Shown here in pieces: positions 1-6,130 of a DNA stretch of 8,478 bases; position 1 is the stretch's first letter, and each line of letters opens with the position of its first letter. The position numbers were made by a program, and so were the translations under genes. The stretch is from positions 1 to 8,478 of the forward strand of contig JAISAX010000757.1 in NCBI GenBank assembly GCA_031266495.1, given 5' to 3'. Below the pieces are notes generated by a model. That model worked only from the letters and a program-made list of their open reading frames with translations, ran no database searches and was not told where the DNA came from. This DNA is from Opitutaceae bacterium (GTDB lineage: Bacteria; Verrucomicrobiota; Verrucomicrobiae; Opitutales; Opitutaceae).

Positions 1-11
1 CCCCACTTTCA

Positions 12-41
12 GACGCCGGACTCTGGACGCCGGATTTTTTT
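12..41 (+). other. Short direct repeat followed by T7 tract
   Basis: GACGCCGGA occurs at 12-20 and again at 26-34 and is followed directly by seven T residues (35-41). The T tract could belong to a terminator of a plus-strand gene ending before the window, but no clean stem precedes it, so this is only a weak suggestion. Nothing else is recognisable in bases 1-57. Confidence 0.2.
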
Positions 42-57
42 GAGCCGTGTTATTTTT

Positions 58-204
58 TGATGTTACGCGGATCGGACGTAGGGGCGTCGCTTGCGACGCC
101 CGCGCCTGGCGAGAGAATGGGCGCATCTCCCGTTACGGAAGGTTCTCGCGGGCTTCGCAAGCGAAGCCCCTACGTGCGGGGCGGGAGGTGCCGCGTAACT
201 TCAG
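58..204. repeat. BIME-like inverted REP pair with terminal inverted repeats (copy A1)
   Basis: The left end TGATGTTACGCGG (58-70) is mirrored by CCGCGTAACTTCAG (191-204). Inside are two head-to-head hairpins. The plus-strand GTAG at 78-81 precedes the stem GGGCGTCGC (82-90), loop TT, GCGACGCCC (93-101). The mirror copy is GGGCTTCGC (150-158), loop AA, GCGAAGCCC (161-169), followed by CTAC (170-173), which is GTAG on the minus strand. The two stems differ by paired changes (CGTCGC against CTTCGC), so pairing is kept. The spacer between the hairpins resembles that of copy A3 near 8157-8194. GTAG plus palindrome is the classical REP layout, and an inverted pair is a BIME. Mobilisation by a RAYT transposase in trans is inferred; none is encoded here. 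The element ends 22 bases from the stop codon of the membrane-protein gene. Confidence 0.75.
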
Positions 205-226
205 TTACCTTGATCATGTTCCGGAC

Positions 227-1105
227 TCACTCGTACCGCCCGGCGCGGCCGAAGTAGTTGAGGAGCCAGCACTCCTTCCACACCCGGTAACGGCCTTCGT
301 AGGTGATCTTGCCATGCTCCTCGCGCTCGCGGTGCGGGAAGAGAAAACCGAGCTCCGTGTTGATCTGCTCGAGTTCCACCTGCTGGCCGTTGATGTCGTT
401 GAGCGGTTCGCTCGTCCAAGGACACGGCGTTTCGCCCGCTTCCGCCAGGCGCCGCCGATGACGGGCGAGCAGCTTGCGCGGAGAACGGCAAAGGGGATAC
501 CGCTTCACCAGCCAGTTCTCCGGATAAAAGCCGGCGAAGGGCATAAAAATATTGTCCGTGACGATGCGGTGCCCGCCCGTCGTGTTGGTCGCCAGATGCA
601 GGCACATGGCCACTGCTCCGGCAGGTTGCGGGAAAAACGTCACCTGAAGCCGGATCTTCGCCTCGGCATCGTGATAGACCGACATCCGCAACCGGATGCC
701 GGGCACGATGTCGGAGTGGAGCGATTGCACCTGCTTGAAACCCTCCCGCCGCAGCCAGTCGCGCACGCGCAAAAAGCGGATATCCGTCGGCCATTCCTCA
801 CCGCTGGCATTGACCGAAAACCGGGGAAAGAGCGGCAACGGGCTCACGCTGAGCGCCTTGATCGCCAGCCAGTTGTAAACCGTGTCTCCGAGAAACCAGA
901 CGAGGAAAAAAGCCAGTGTCAGCGCCGACAGCGGCCGGTCGCTCCATTCCAGCCCGCGCATGACCAGCGCGCCGCCGAGCGAAAAAATCACCAGTCGCAG
1001 CCAGCGGTTCGCAACCGCCAGCACCGGCGAGGCGCGACGCTGGTTCACCTGCATCACAACGAGCGAGGCGATCATCGCAGCGTAAACGTAGTAGAGCGGA
1101 TCCAT
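227..1105 (-). CDS. Hypothetical membrane protein, three N-terminal helices
   Basis: I do not recognise this family. The 292-residue product has three likely membrane helices near residues 4-21, 36-50 and 58-81 (the last rich in Phe, Leu and Trp). A soluble region of about 200 residues follows. It contains a basic stretch around 209-220 (RKLLARHRRRL) and an aromatic C-terminus (WKECWLLNYFGRAGRYE). No catalytic motif is evident, and there is no cleavable signal peptide. The open frame continues upstream to an ATG at 1210, but that extension lies wholly inside a repeat element (1131-1347) and translates palindromic DNA, so the ATG at 1105, opening MDPLYYVYAAM, is chosen. The leader before it is pyrimidine-rich with no Shine-Dalgarno match. 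It lies downstream of dnaN on the same strand, separated by 263 bases containing the repeat, so shared transcription is uncertain. That it is a real gene is supported by its hydrophobic pattern and good coding composition. Confidence 0.75.
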   Translation of the reverse strand: MDPLYYVYAAMIASLVVMQVNQRRASPVLAVANRWLRLVIFSLGGALVMRGLEWSDRPLSALTLAFFLVWFLGDTVYNWLAIKALSVSPLPLFPRFSVNASGEEWPTDIRFLRVRDWLRREGFKQVQSLHSDIVPGIRLRMSVYHDAEAKIRLQVTFFPQPAGAVAMCLHLATNTTGGHRIVTDNIFMPFAGFYPENWLVKRYPLCRSPRKLLARHRRRLAEAGETPCPWTSEPLNDINGQQVELEQINTELGFLFPHREREEHGKITYEGRYRVWKECWLLNYFGRAGRYE

Positions 1106-1130
1106 CCGGAATGAGAGAAAGAGGGCGAAG

Positions 1131-1347
1131 CTGATGTTGTTACGCGGTGCAACCGGTCCGGGGAGCAGCGCACGCGTCTCGCGTGCTGTGTTCGGCGTCT
1201 CGCCGAACATGGTTTCGGTTCAGATTGGATCTGAACCGGATCGGCCCGACAGAAAAGGCTTGGGCGAGACGCCCAAGCCGGCACGCGAGACGCGTGCACT
1301 GCTCCCCGGACCGGCCCGTCCTCAAAAACCCTCTCCTGCGTAACATC
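1131..1347. repeat. Nested inverted-repeat cassette with TIR-like ends (copy B1)
   Basis: The outer ends are CTGATGTT followed by GTTACGCGG (1131-1147) and GCGTAACATC (1338-1347). A 32-base arm at 1155-1186 is the reverse complement of 1281-1312 with one mismatch. Each arm contains GGAG followed by a GCACGCG/CGCGTGC hairpin with a TCT (or AGA) loop. Between the arms are three more hairpins: TTCGGCG, loop TCT, CGCCGAA (1191-1207); CGGTTCAGAT, loop TGG, ATCTGAACCG (1216-1238); and CTTGGGCG, loop AGA, CGCCCAAG (1259-1277). The whole lies between the end of dnaN and the start of the membrane-protein gene. It could fold as a large cruciform or RNA structure and act as a terminator or processing site; that role is inferred. 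There is no coding content. Confidence 0.8.
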
Positions 1348-1368
1348 CGTGTAGCCGCTTTCTGCGAT

Positions 1369-2493
1369 TCAGCTCAGGCGGACGGGCATGATCACGCAGA
1401 TGAAGTTTTCCAGCGTCTTGAACACGCCGGGGCTCACCTCGTCCTTCAGTTCAAAAAACACCTCGTCTTTGGTCAGGGCGCGGAGCGGGTCCATCACGAA
1501 CGCCGGGTTGAAGGCCACCTGCAGGTCGGGGCCGCTGTAGGCGATTGCCATCGACTCGTGCGCCTCGCCGAAATCGGGACTTTGCGCGGTGATTTCGAGG
1601 AGATTGGTACTGATCTTGATCCTGACCTGGTTGGACTTGTCGGAGCAGACGAGCGCAGCGCGGTGCACGCATTCGGCGAGGAGTTCGCGCTCCAGCTTGA
1701 TGCGCTGGTGGGTTTCCTTGGGAATAACCTGTTGGTAATTGGGATAATTTCCCTCCACGACCTTCGAGTACAGGTAAATGGAATCGACCAAGCCGGTGTC
1801 CTCGCCTTCGGTGCTGATTTCGAAGGAGGCGCGGCGGTCGTTGAAGGCGATCTTGATTTTCTGGCCTTTGCCGAGCATGCGGAGCAGTTCGCCGACCGTC
1901 TTGGCCGGGAGGATGATCGAGCCGGCGGATTCCTCGGGGATTTCCATCTCTTTCGAGATGAGCGCGAGGCGGCGACCGTCGGTGGCGACGAGGGCGAGTT
2001 TGGCGTCGCGGAAATTGAAATACACGCCATTGAGGATGTACCGGGTTTCGTCGGTGGACTGCGCGTAGGCCACGCTCTTGAGCATGTCCACAAGCTCTTC
2101 CTGGCTGAGGGTAAAGCTCTTGTCGTCGCCGAATTCCGGGAGCGGCGGGAACTCGTCCTTGCCGATGCCCATGATCTTGAAGGTGGAGCCGCCGGAGGTG
2201 AGTTTCACCTGGTGGTTGGCGGATCCGTCGAACGAGACCTCCACGGAAGGCAGCTCGCGCACGATGGTGGCGAGGCGTTTGACGGGCAGCGTGACGGCGC
2301 CGGGCTCCTTGATCTCCGCCTTGATCCGGCAGCGGATGCCGAGATCGAGGTTCGTGGTGGTGAGAGAGATGTAATCTTTCTCGGCCTCGATCAGCACGTT
2401 GCTGAGGATGGGCATGGTGGCCTTGGAGCCGACAACGTTGAGGACTTGGGCGAGTCCGTTGCTGAAGTGATCGCGGTTGATCTTGAATTTCAT
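1369..2493 (-). CDS. dnaN: DNA polymerase III beta subunit (sliding clamp)
   Basis: The product is 374 residues, close to the usual 366-380, and is the ring-shaped processivity clamp that dimerises around DNA and tethers polymerase III and other partners. Family signatures are visible throughout: [11 protein letters not shown] (27-37) in the first domain, [12 protein letters not shown] (148-159) opening the second, [10 protein letters not shown] (169-178, compare VATDGHRLAV in E. coli), [17 protein letters not shown] (244-260) in the third-domain linker region, and the C-terminal MPVRL (369-373), which forms part of the partner-binding pocket. The ATG at 2493 gives the canonical [10 protein letters not shown] opening; upstream there is only a weak AGG about 5 bases away. 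No dnaA, recF or gyrB is adjacent, so this is not the classical origin cluster. It is co-oriented with pssA, separated by a 347-base gap that probably carries its own promoter. The gene appears intact. Confidence 0.98.
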   Translation of the reverse strand: MKFKINRDHFSNGLAQVLNVVGSKATMPILSNVLIEAEKDYISLTTTNLDLGIRCRIKAEIKEPGAVTLPVKRLATIVRELPSVEVSFDGSANHQVKLTSGGSTFKIMGIGKDEFPPLPEFGDDKSFTLSQEELVDMLKSVAYAQSTDETRYILNGVYFNFRDAKLALVATDGRRLALISKEMEIPEESAGSIILPAKTVGELLRMLGKGQKIKIAFNDRRASFEISTEGEDTGLVDSIYLYSKVVEGNYPNYQQVIPKETHQRIKLERELLAECVHRAALVCSDKSNQVRIKISTNLLEITAQSPDFGEAHESMAIAYSGPDLQVAFNPAFVMDPLRALTKDEVFFELKDEVSPGVFKTLENFICVIMPVRLS

Positions 2494-2840
2494 GAGGCCT
2501 GTTTTGGAAAAACTGTTAGGAGAGGGAAGAGCGGGGGCTCTGTCGAGAGTTGAGAAAAGAAAGATGCCAACAAAAGAGAATAGGGACTTCTTTCAATAAA
2601 AGAAAAGGCATCATCTTATTATGGTCTGCGAAAAAGCCGAATAACCGGCCGGTTTTCACTCGTGAAGGGGGAGCCGGGAGACTGTGAGCAAGTGTCGGGA
2701 AGCGGAGGGAAAAGTGGCGGGTTGTTCGCAGGGTCAAAGTTGTCGGTCGGTTATTGGTGAGTTGTTCGCAGGGTTTTACCCCGGCGTTTTTCGTTCCCGG
2801 AGCGGAGGGACTGTCTTCAGGCGGTCCGCTTGCGAGCCCG
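2494..2840. other. Intergenic region between pssA and dnaN
   Basis: This 347-base gap lies between two minus-strand genes and contains no convincing ORF. Bases 2555-2645 are markedly A/T-rich for this window, as expected for a dnaN promoter. The best minus-strand -10 candidate is CATAAT (complement of 2618-2623), but no good -35 lies at 16-18 bases. Nearer pssA is a spaced direct repeat, listed separately. AGCGGAGGGA also occurs twice (2701-2710 and 2801-2810), and AGCGGA (2801-2806) can pair with TCCGCT (2825-2830) just past the pssA stop as a weak stem. No DnaA boxes are seen, so an origin is not supported. Confidence 0.5.
2715..2774. repeat. 20-bp direct repeat, two copies with 40-bp period
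   Basis: GTTGTTCGCAGGGT is present exactly at 2721-2734 and 2761-2774. Extending left (TGGCGG against TGGTGA) gives 18 of 20 matches for 2715-2734 and 2755-2774. The 40-base period is about four helical turns, so the copies lie on roughly the same face of DNA. This is the arrangement expected for paired binding sites of a regulator of dnaN, about 225-280 bases upstream of its start. It could also be a relic duplication. No known binding consensus is recognised. Confidence 0.55.
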
Positions 2841-3698
2841 TCATGCCTTGCGTGCGCGGTGGAAGTGTCGGCCGAGCCCGAAGAAGATGTAGCCGAGGCA
2901 GCAGGCAAGCATGCCGAACTCCTTGAACATGATGACAGTAGCCAGCACGATGCCGAGAAGCAGGAAGGTGACGAGCGGTGTGCGCGTTTGCAGGTCGATC
3001 TGTTTGCCGCTCGGGTACCGCACGGTGCTGACCATGAGGATGGCGATGAGCAGCAGGAGGAACGGCAGGAGCGCGGCCCAGCGATGGAGGGTCTTGTCCT
3101 GCGAGGCGAGGTGGAGCAGGAAGAGCACGAGCGCGCCCACGGTGCCGGCGGCGGCGGGTACGGGCAGGCCGACGAAATCCCTGTTGCTGTACGCTTCGCC
3201 GCGCTGGAGGAGCGGGTGGGTGATGACGTTGAACCGCGCCAGCCGGATCGCCGCGCAGAGCAGGTAAACGAAACCGAGCAGCCAGCCGATATTCTGGAAG
3301 ATCGGATAGCCCTGCGAGGGCGACATGATGAGGAAAAACATCATCAGCGAGGGCGCGAGACCGAAGGAGACGACGTCCGCCAGCGAGTCGAACTCCGCGC
3401 CGAAGAGCGATTCCCGGCCGCCCATGCGCGCGAGGCGGCCGTCGAGCGCATCGAAAGCCATCGCCCCGAAAATCAGCCACACAGCCTGCTTGTAGTAGTC
3501 GATCGCTTCCGGCGGGAGCGGGGACACTTCGCTGATCCGGGCGGCGAAGTTGGCCTGGATGCAACGGATGACGGCACCGAAACCGCAAAAGATGTTACCT
3601 GCCGTCATCAGGTTGGGCAGGAAATAGATCCGGCTGGCCTGCGAGACATGGTAAGGGGAATCTTCGTCGTAGCGGGGAAGGTTGTCCGGAGGAGTCAT
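2841..3698 (-). CDS. pssA: CDP-diacylglycerol-serine O-phosphatidyltransferase
   Basis: This 285-residue integral membrane enzyme joins CDP-diacylglycerol and L-serine to make phosphatidylserine and CMP, the first committed step to phosphatidylethanolamine. The CDP-alcohol phosphotransferase signature is complete: D83-AL-D86-G87-RL-A90-R91, eight residues, G100, three residues, D104, three residues, D108; the four Asp residues bind metal and substrate. FLPNLMTAGNIFCGF (26-40) is the typical first-helix segment of the membrane PssA type, and STVRYPSGKQID (224-235) matches the serine-synthase branch rather than PgsA. Hydrophobic helices fall near 73-82, 112-126, 138-151, 183-197, 207-223, 243-257 and 261-275. 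The ATG at 3698 is preceded by a pyrimidine-rich AACTTTCTCTTTC with no Shine-Dalgarno. The RelE-like gene ends 60 bases upstream on the same strand, so the two may share a transcript; the gap contains a C12 tract on the coding strand. No decarboxylase (psd) gene is next to it. Confidence 0.95.
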   Translation of the reverse strand: MTPPDNLPRYDEDSPYHVSQASRIYFLPNLMTAGNIFCGFGAVIRCIQANFAARISEVSPLPPEAIDYYKQAVWLIFGAMAFDALDGRLARMGGRESLFGAEFDSLADVVSFGLAPSLMMFFLIMSPSQGYPIFQNIGWLLGFVYLLCAAIRLARFNVITHPLLQRGEAYSNRDFVGLPVPAAAGTVGALVLFLLHLASQDKTLHRWAALLPFLLLLIAILMVSTVRYPSGKQIDLQTRTPLVTFLLLGIVLATVIMFKEFGMLACCLGYIFFGLGRHFHRARKA

Positions 3699-3728
3699 GA
3701 AAGAGAAAGTTAGCGGGATGGCGGAGGC

Positions 3729-3740
3729 GGGGGGGGGGGG
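3729..3740. repeat. G12 homopolymer (C12 in the pssA leader)
   Basis: Twelve consecutive G residues on the plus strand lie between the RelE-like stop and the pssA start, ending 31 bases upstream of the pssA ATG. On the transcribed strand this is a C12 tract flanked by further C-rich sequence (CCCCT before it). Tracts of this length are prone to slippage and could alter spacing in the leader. It is not inside a reading frame, so it would affect expression, not coding. Confidence 0.9.
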
Positions 3741-3758
3741 AGGGGAGCGAGGCTGGCG

Positions 3759-4112
3759 TCACTTCGTCAGCGTTTCGAGATATTTCCAGAATTTGGAATG
3801 TTGTTCCACCAGTTGTTCTTCGGAGACGGGCAGCTTGTTGCGGAGCAGGAAATCCTCGAGCGAGTTTTTGTGGAGGATGTAACTGACGTGCAGAAAAGTC
3901 TCGTCGCGGATCTCGAAATACAGGCGATGTCCGCCGGAGCGGAGCCGGTAGAGTGTCTTGCCTCCGCGCACGAAGCGGCCCAGCGGTTCGCGCGGGTGGG
4001 CCAGTTCCTCGGTCTTGAGATTGGCCAGCGGCTCGATGGCCTCGAGCTGCGCGAAAGGATCGAGCTTCTTGAGCTCGCCCAGCGCCTGTTCGGAAAACGT
4101 CACCTGAAACAT
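3759..4112 (-). CDS. RelE/ParE-superfamily small protein, no antitoxin gene seen
   Basis: This 117-residue protein has the RelE/ParE layout: an opening strand (MFQVTFS), helices through residue 35 (LGELKKLDPFAQLEAIEPLANL), then the core TLYRLRSGGHRLYFEIRDE (53-71) and a further strand FLHVSYIL (73-80). RelE toxins cut mRNA on the ribosome, whereas ParE members poison gyrase. Aligned by eye to E. coli RelE, Arg56, Arg58 and Arg63 keep the basic character of the Lys54-Arg61 segment. The positions of catalytic Arg81 and Tyr87 appear to be Asn83 and Phe88 or Leu89, so RNase activity is doubtful. A charged helical tail (86-117) extends past the usual end. No antitoxin gene lies on either side: a divergent esterase is upstream and pssA is 60 bases downstream. 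The ATG at 4112 fits the conserved opening strand; an in-frame ATG at 4181 would add 23 Ala/Arg-rich residues. It may be a domesticated housekeeping protein. The fold assignment is fairly sure, the function is not. Confidence 0.8.
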   Translation of the reverse strand: MFQVTFSEQALGELKKLDPFAQLEAIEPLANLKTEELAHPREPLGRFVRGGKTLYRLRSGGHRLYFEIRDETFLHVSYILHKNSLEDFLLRNKLPVSEEQLVEQHSKFWKYLETLTK

Positions 4113-4204
4113 GATGGTGCAGGGCTTAGCTGCCCGGGCCGCCCGATGCAAGCGGGACAGCGCGGCGGCGGCTCGCGGCAAATCGGAGTGCGCTTTCGCA
4201 AAAC

Positions 4205-4210
4205 ATTATA
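4205..4210 (-). promoter_or_regulatory. Candidate -10 box (TATAAT) for the RelE-like/pssA unit
   Basis: ATTATA on the plus strand reads as a perfect TATAAT on the minus strand, inside the only A/T-rich stretch (4198-4212) of the 153-base divergent gap. Initiation near 4198 would give a leader of roughly 85 bases before the RelE-like ATG at 4112. No recognisable -35 TTGACA lies 16-18 bases upstream, so it may depend on an activator. The same gap must also hold the esterase promoter; only a 9-base direct repeat GCTTGCACC (4221-4229 and 4250-4258) is noticeable there. Confidence 0.4.
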
Positions 4211-4265
4211 CAACACGCAGGCTTGCACCGGAGCGGCGGCTGCCTTCTTGCTTGCACCCTTCATT

Positions 4266-5789
4266 ATGAAAACACCCCTCCTCTGTGTTTCCGCATTCAT
4301 CCTGAGTTGCGCCGTGCACGCCGAAGTCGTGCTCGCGCCCCTGTTCCGCGAAGGAGCCGTGCTCCAGCGCGAAAAACCCGTTCCCGTCTGGGGAACCGCC
4401 AGAGCCGGCGAGAAAGTCACCGTGACGTTTGCCGGCAAGACCGCGAGCACCACGACCGGTGCCAATGGCCAATGGCGGGTGGATTTGCCCGCGTTTGGCG
4501 CCTCCGGCGAAGGCCGCGCCCTCACCGTGCAGGGCGACAACAAAATCACTCTCGCCGACGTGGTTGTTGGCGAAGTCTGGCTCGCCTCGGGGCAGTCCAA
4601 CATGGAATGGCGGCTCAGCAACACCGACGCAGGCAAATACGAAATGGCTTTCGCCAGCAACCCCCTCATCCGCCACTACGAAACCCGGAAAAAAGTGTCC
4701 TCCGTGCCGCTGGCCACGGCTGAAGGCACCTGGGTGCGCACCACGCCCGGCACGGTAGGCAGCTTTACGGCTGTCGGTTATTATTTTGCCGCCGACCTGT
4801 ATCGCGCCCTCGGCGTCCCTGTCGGCATCATCAACAGTTCCTGGGGCGGCACCCGCATCGAAGCGTGGATGGACGCCGCCGTCGCCGCCAAAAGCAACGG
4901 CCCCGCCTTTGCGGAAATCCACACCCGCTGGCAAAAGACCCTCGACGACTATCCCGCCGCCAAAAGTCGCTACGAGCAAAACGTGAAAGCCTGGGAGGCC
5001 AAACGCGACGCCGCCAAGGCCGAAGGCAAACCCTTCACCGAGCGCCGTCCCGGCGCGCCCACCGGGCCCGGCCACCACACCGAACCCTCCGGCCTCTACA
5101 ACGGCATGATCGCCCCGCACGTCCCCTATGCCCTGCGCGGTTTTATCTGGTATCAAGGCTGCTCCAACACGGGCCGCCACTACGAATACCGCGATTTCCA
5201 GACGGCCATGATCAACGGCTGGCGCAAACAATTCGGCCAGGGAGACATCCCCTTCTACTGGGCGCAACTCGCCAACTTCCGCGGCTCCGGACCCGACAAA
5301 ACCGAATACGCCTTCCTTCGCGGAGCGCAGACCGAAACCCTTGCCCTGCCCAACACCGGCCAAGCCGTCATCATCGACATCGGCAACGTCACCGACATCC
5401 ACCCGCGCAACAAGCGCGACGTTGGCCGTCGCCTGGCCCTCATCGCCCTGAAACGCAACTACGGCAAAACCAGCCTTGTTGACGGTGGCCCCGTCTTCGA
5501 CTCCGCCAAGCGCGAAGGCGCCGGATATCGTGTCAGTTTCAAGCCGTCCGACATTGCCAGTCCGCTCACCAGTCCGCGCGGCGTCACGCCCGCCGGCTTC
5601 GAACTCGCCGGGGCGGACAAGGTTTTTTATCCTGCCGAGGCCCAAATTGATGGCCAGACCGTGGTGGTAACAAGTTCCCGTGTGACCGCACCTGTTGCCG
5701 TCCGTTATGCCTGGCGCAACGCGCCCGAAGCCGGCCTCTTCAATCGCGACGGTCTCCCCGCCGTCCCCTTCCGCAGCGACAACTGGTAA
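4266..5789 (+). CDS. Secreted sialate O-acetylesterase-family (SASA) protein
   Basis: The 507-residue protein belongs to the SGNH-hydrolase-like SASA family, which removes O-acetyl groups from sialic acid or other acetylated glycans. Residues 1-19 (MKTPLLCVSAFILSCAVHA) form a signal peptide with probable cleavage at VHA/EV, so it acts in the periplasm or outside. A beta-rich N-terminal domain (20-100) precedes the catalytic domain: ASGQSNMEW (107-115) with nucleophile Ser111, SSWGGTRIEAW (191-201), WYQGCSN (295-301), and DIHPRNKRDVGRRLAL (377-392) with catalytic His379. The C-terminal YAWRNAP...LFNRDGLPAVPFR (481-503) is typical, so the gene is full length. The WYQG block usually continues with Glu; here it is Cys299. 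The ATG at 4266 is chosen for the signal peptide; the frame stays open upstream but that part has no sense. No Shine-Dalgarno is visible. True substrate is unknown; in this phylum such proteins often act on plant or host acetylated polysaccharides. It converges on the oxidoreductase gene. Confidence 0.93.
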   Translation: MKTPLLCVSAFILSCAVHAEVVLAPLFREGAVLQREKPVPVWGTARAGEKVTVTFAGKTASTTTGANGQWRVDLPAFGASGEGRALTVQGDNKITLADVVVGEVWLASGQSNMEWRLSNTDAGKYEMAFASNPLIRHYETRKKVSSVPLATAEGTWVRTTPGTVGSFTAVGYYFAADLYRALGVPVGIINSSWGGTRIEAWMDAAVAAKSNGPAFAEIHTRWQKTLDDYPAAKSRYEQNVKAWEAKRDAAKAEGKPFTERRPGAPTGPGHHTEPSGLYNGMIAPHVPYALRGFIWYQGCSNTGRHYEYRDFQTAMINGWRKQFGQGDIPFYWAQLANFRGSGPDKTEYAFLRGAQTETLALPNTGQAVIIDIGNVTDIHPRNKRDVGRRLALIALKRNYGKTSLVDGGPVFDSAKREGAGYRVSFKPSDIASPLTSPRGVTPAGFELAGADKVFYPAEAQIDGQTVVVTSSRVTAPVAVRYAWRNAPEAGLFNRDGLPAVPFRSDNW

Positions 5790-5791
5790 CC

Positions 5792-5998
5792 GAGAGGGTC
5801 CGGGATCGGGAAGGTCCGGGTTCCCGGGATCGAGAGGGTCCGGGGAGCGCACGCGTCTCGCGTGCCGGTTTTGGCGTCTCGCCAAAACCCGTTGCCTCTC
5901 CGCCTCCCGCCATCCCCGCCTTTCCGCCATCTCCGGGTTGCCCGGCGAGACGCCGGGGCAAAGCACGCGAGACGCGTGCGCTCCCCGGACCTTTCCTC
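5792..5998. repeat. Nested inverted-repeat cassette (copy B2)
   Basis: A 29-base arm at 5837-5865 is the exact reverse complement of 5963-5991 and is nearly identical to the arms of copy B1 (1155-1186), including GGAG and the GCACGCG, TCT, CGCGTGC hairpin. Immediately inside lie a 10-bp hairpin GGTTTTGGCG, loop TCT, CGCCAAAACC (5867-5889) and its counterpart TTGCCCGGCG, loop AGA, CGCCGGGGCAA (about 5938-5961, one bulge). The centre (5890-5937) is pyrimidine-rich with repeated CCGCC and is unrelated to the centre of B1. The left flank has GGTCCGGG three times (5797, 5813, 5837), GAGAGGGTCCGGG recurring with a 40-base period. It begins two bases after the esterase stop codon, between convergent genes, where a bidirectional terminator would be useful. 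Confidence 0.8.
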
Positions 5999-6007
5999 TC
6001 GACGCCA

Positions 6008-6057
6008 AATGCTTCGCAAGCGAAGCCCCTGCGTGGGGCTTCCGCGCAACTTCAGTC
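6008..6057 (-). repeat. Single REP module with element right end (copy A2)
   Basis: GCTTCGC (6011-6017), loop AA, GCGAAGC (6020-6026) is the same hairpin as in copies A1 and A3, here without a partner. The tetranucleotide at its foot reads GCAG on the minus strand (CTGC at 6029-6032 on plus) instead of GTAG. It is followed by CCGCGCAACTTCAG (6043-6055), a degenerate version of the right-end sequence CCGCGTAACTTCAG seen at 191-204. It looks like the remains of an A-type element fused to the B2 cassette. Confidence 0.7.
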
Positions 6058-6130
6058 TGTAACTGATGTTACGCGGGCCACCCGATCAGCCGCTCCGGCT
6101 CCCGCCTGCGTAACTTCAGGTCTGTAACTG
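6056..6130. repeat. Miniature TIR element flanked by 10-bp direct repeats
   Basis: The inverted ends GTTACGCGGG (6068-6077) and CCTGCGTAAC (6105-6114) match at 9 of 10 positions and enclose only 27 bases, which contain a small hairpin AGCCG, loop CTC, CGGCT (6088-6100). TCTGTAACTG occurs on both sides (6056-6065 and 6121-6130), each time preceded by an AACTTCAG end. This is therefore either the shortest copy of the family or a tandem duplication of its right end. The right half overlaps the final codons and stop of the oxidoreductase gene. Confidence 0.7.

Noticed and set aside
1147..2553. 468-residue plus-strand frame opposite dnaN
   Set aside because: Antisense to dnaN, beginning in cassette B1. 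The His/Asp/Glu-rich composition is a reflection of dnaN codons.
2494..2840. Replication origin near dnaN
   Set aside because: No DnaA-box TTATCCACA-like cluster and no dnaA, recF or gyrB neighbours. The A/T-rich part is short and better explained as a promoter.
2516..2908. 130-residue minus-strand frame between pssA and dnaN
   Set aside because: It overlaps the 3' end of pssA in another frame, has no family resemblance and covers the promoter-like A/T-rich region.
4206..6008. 600-residue minus-strand frame opposite the esterase
   Set aside because: Glycine/alanine/valine-rich with no domain, antisense to an unmistakable SASA gene, and its beginning is repeat DNA.
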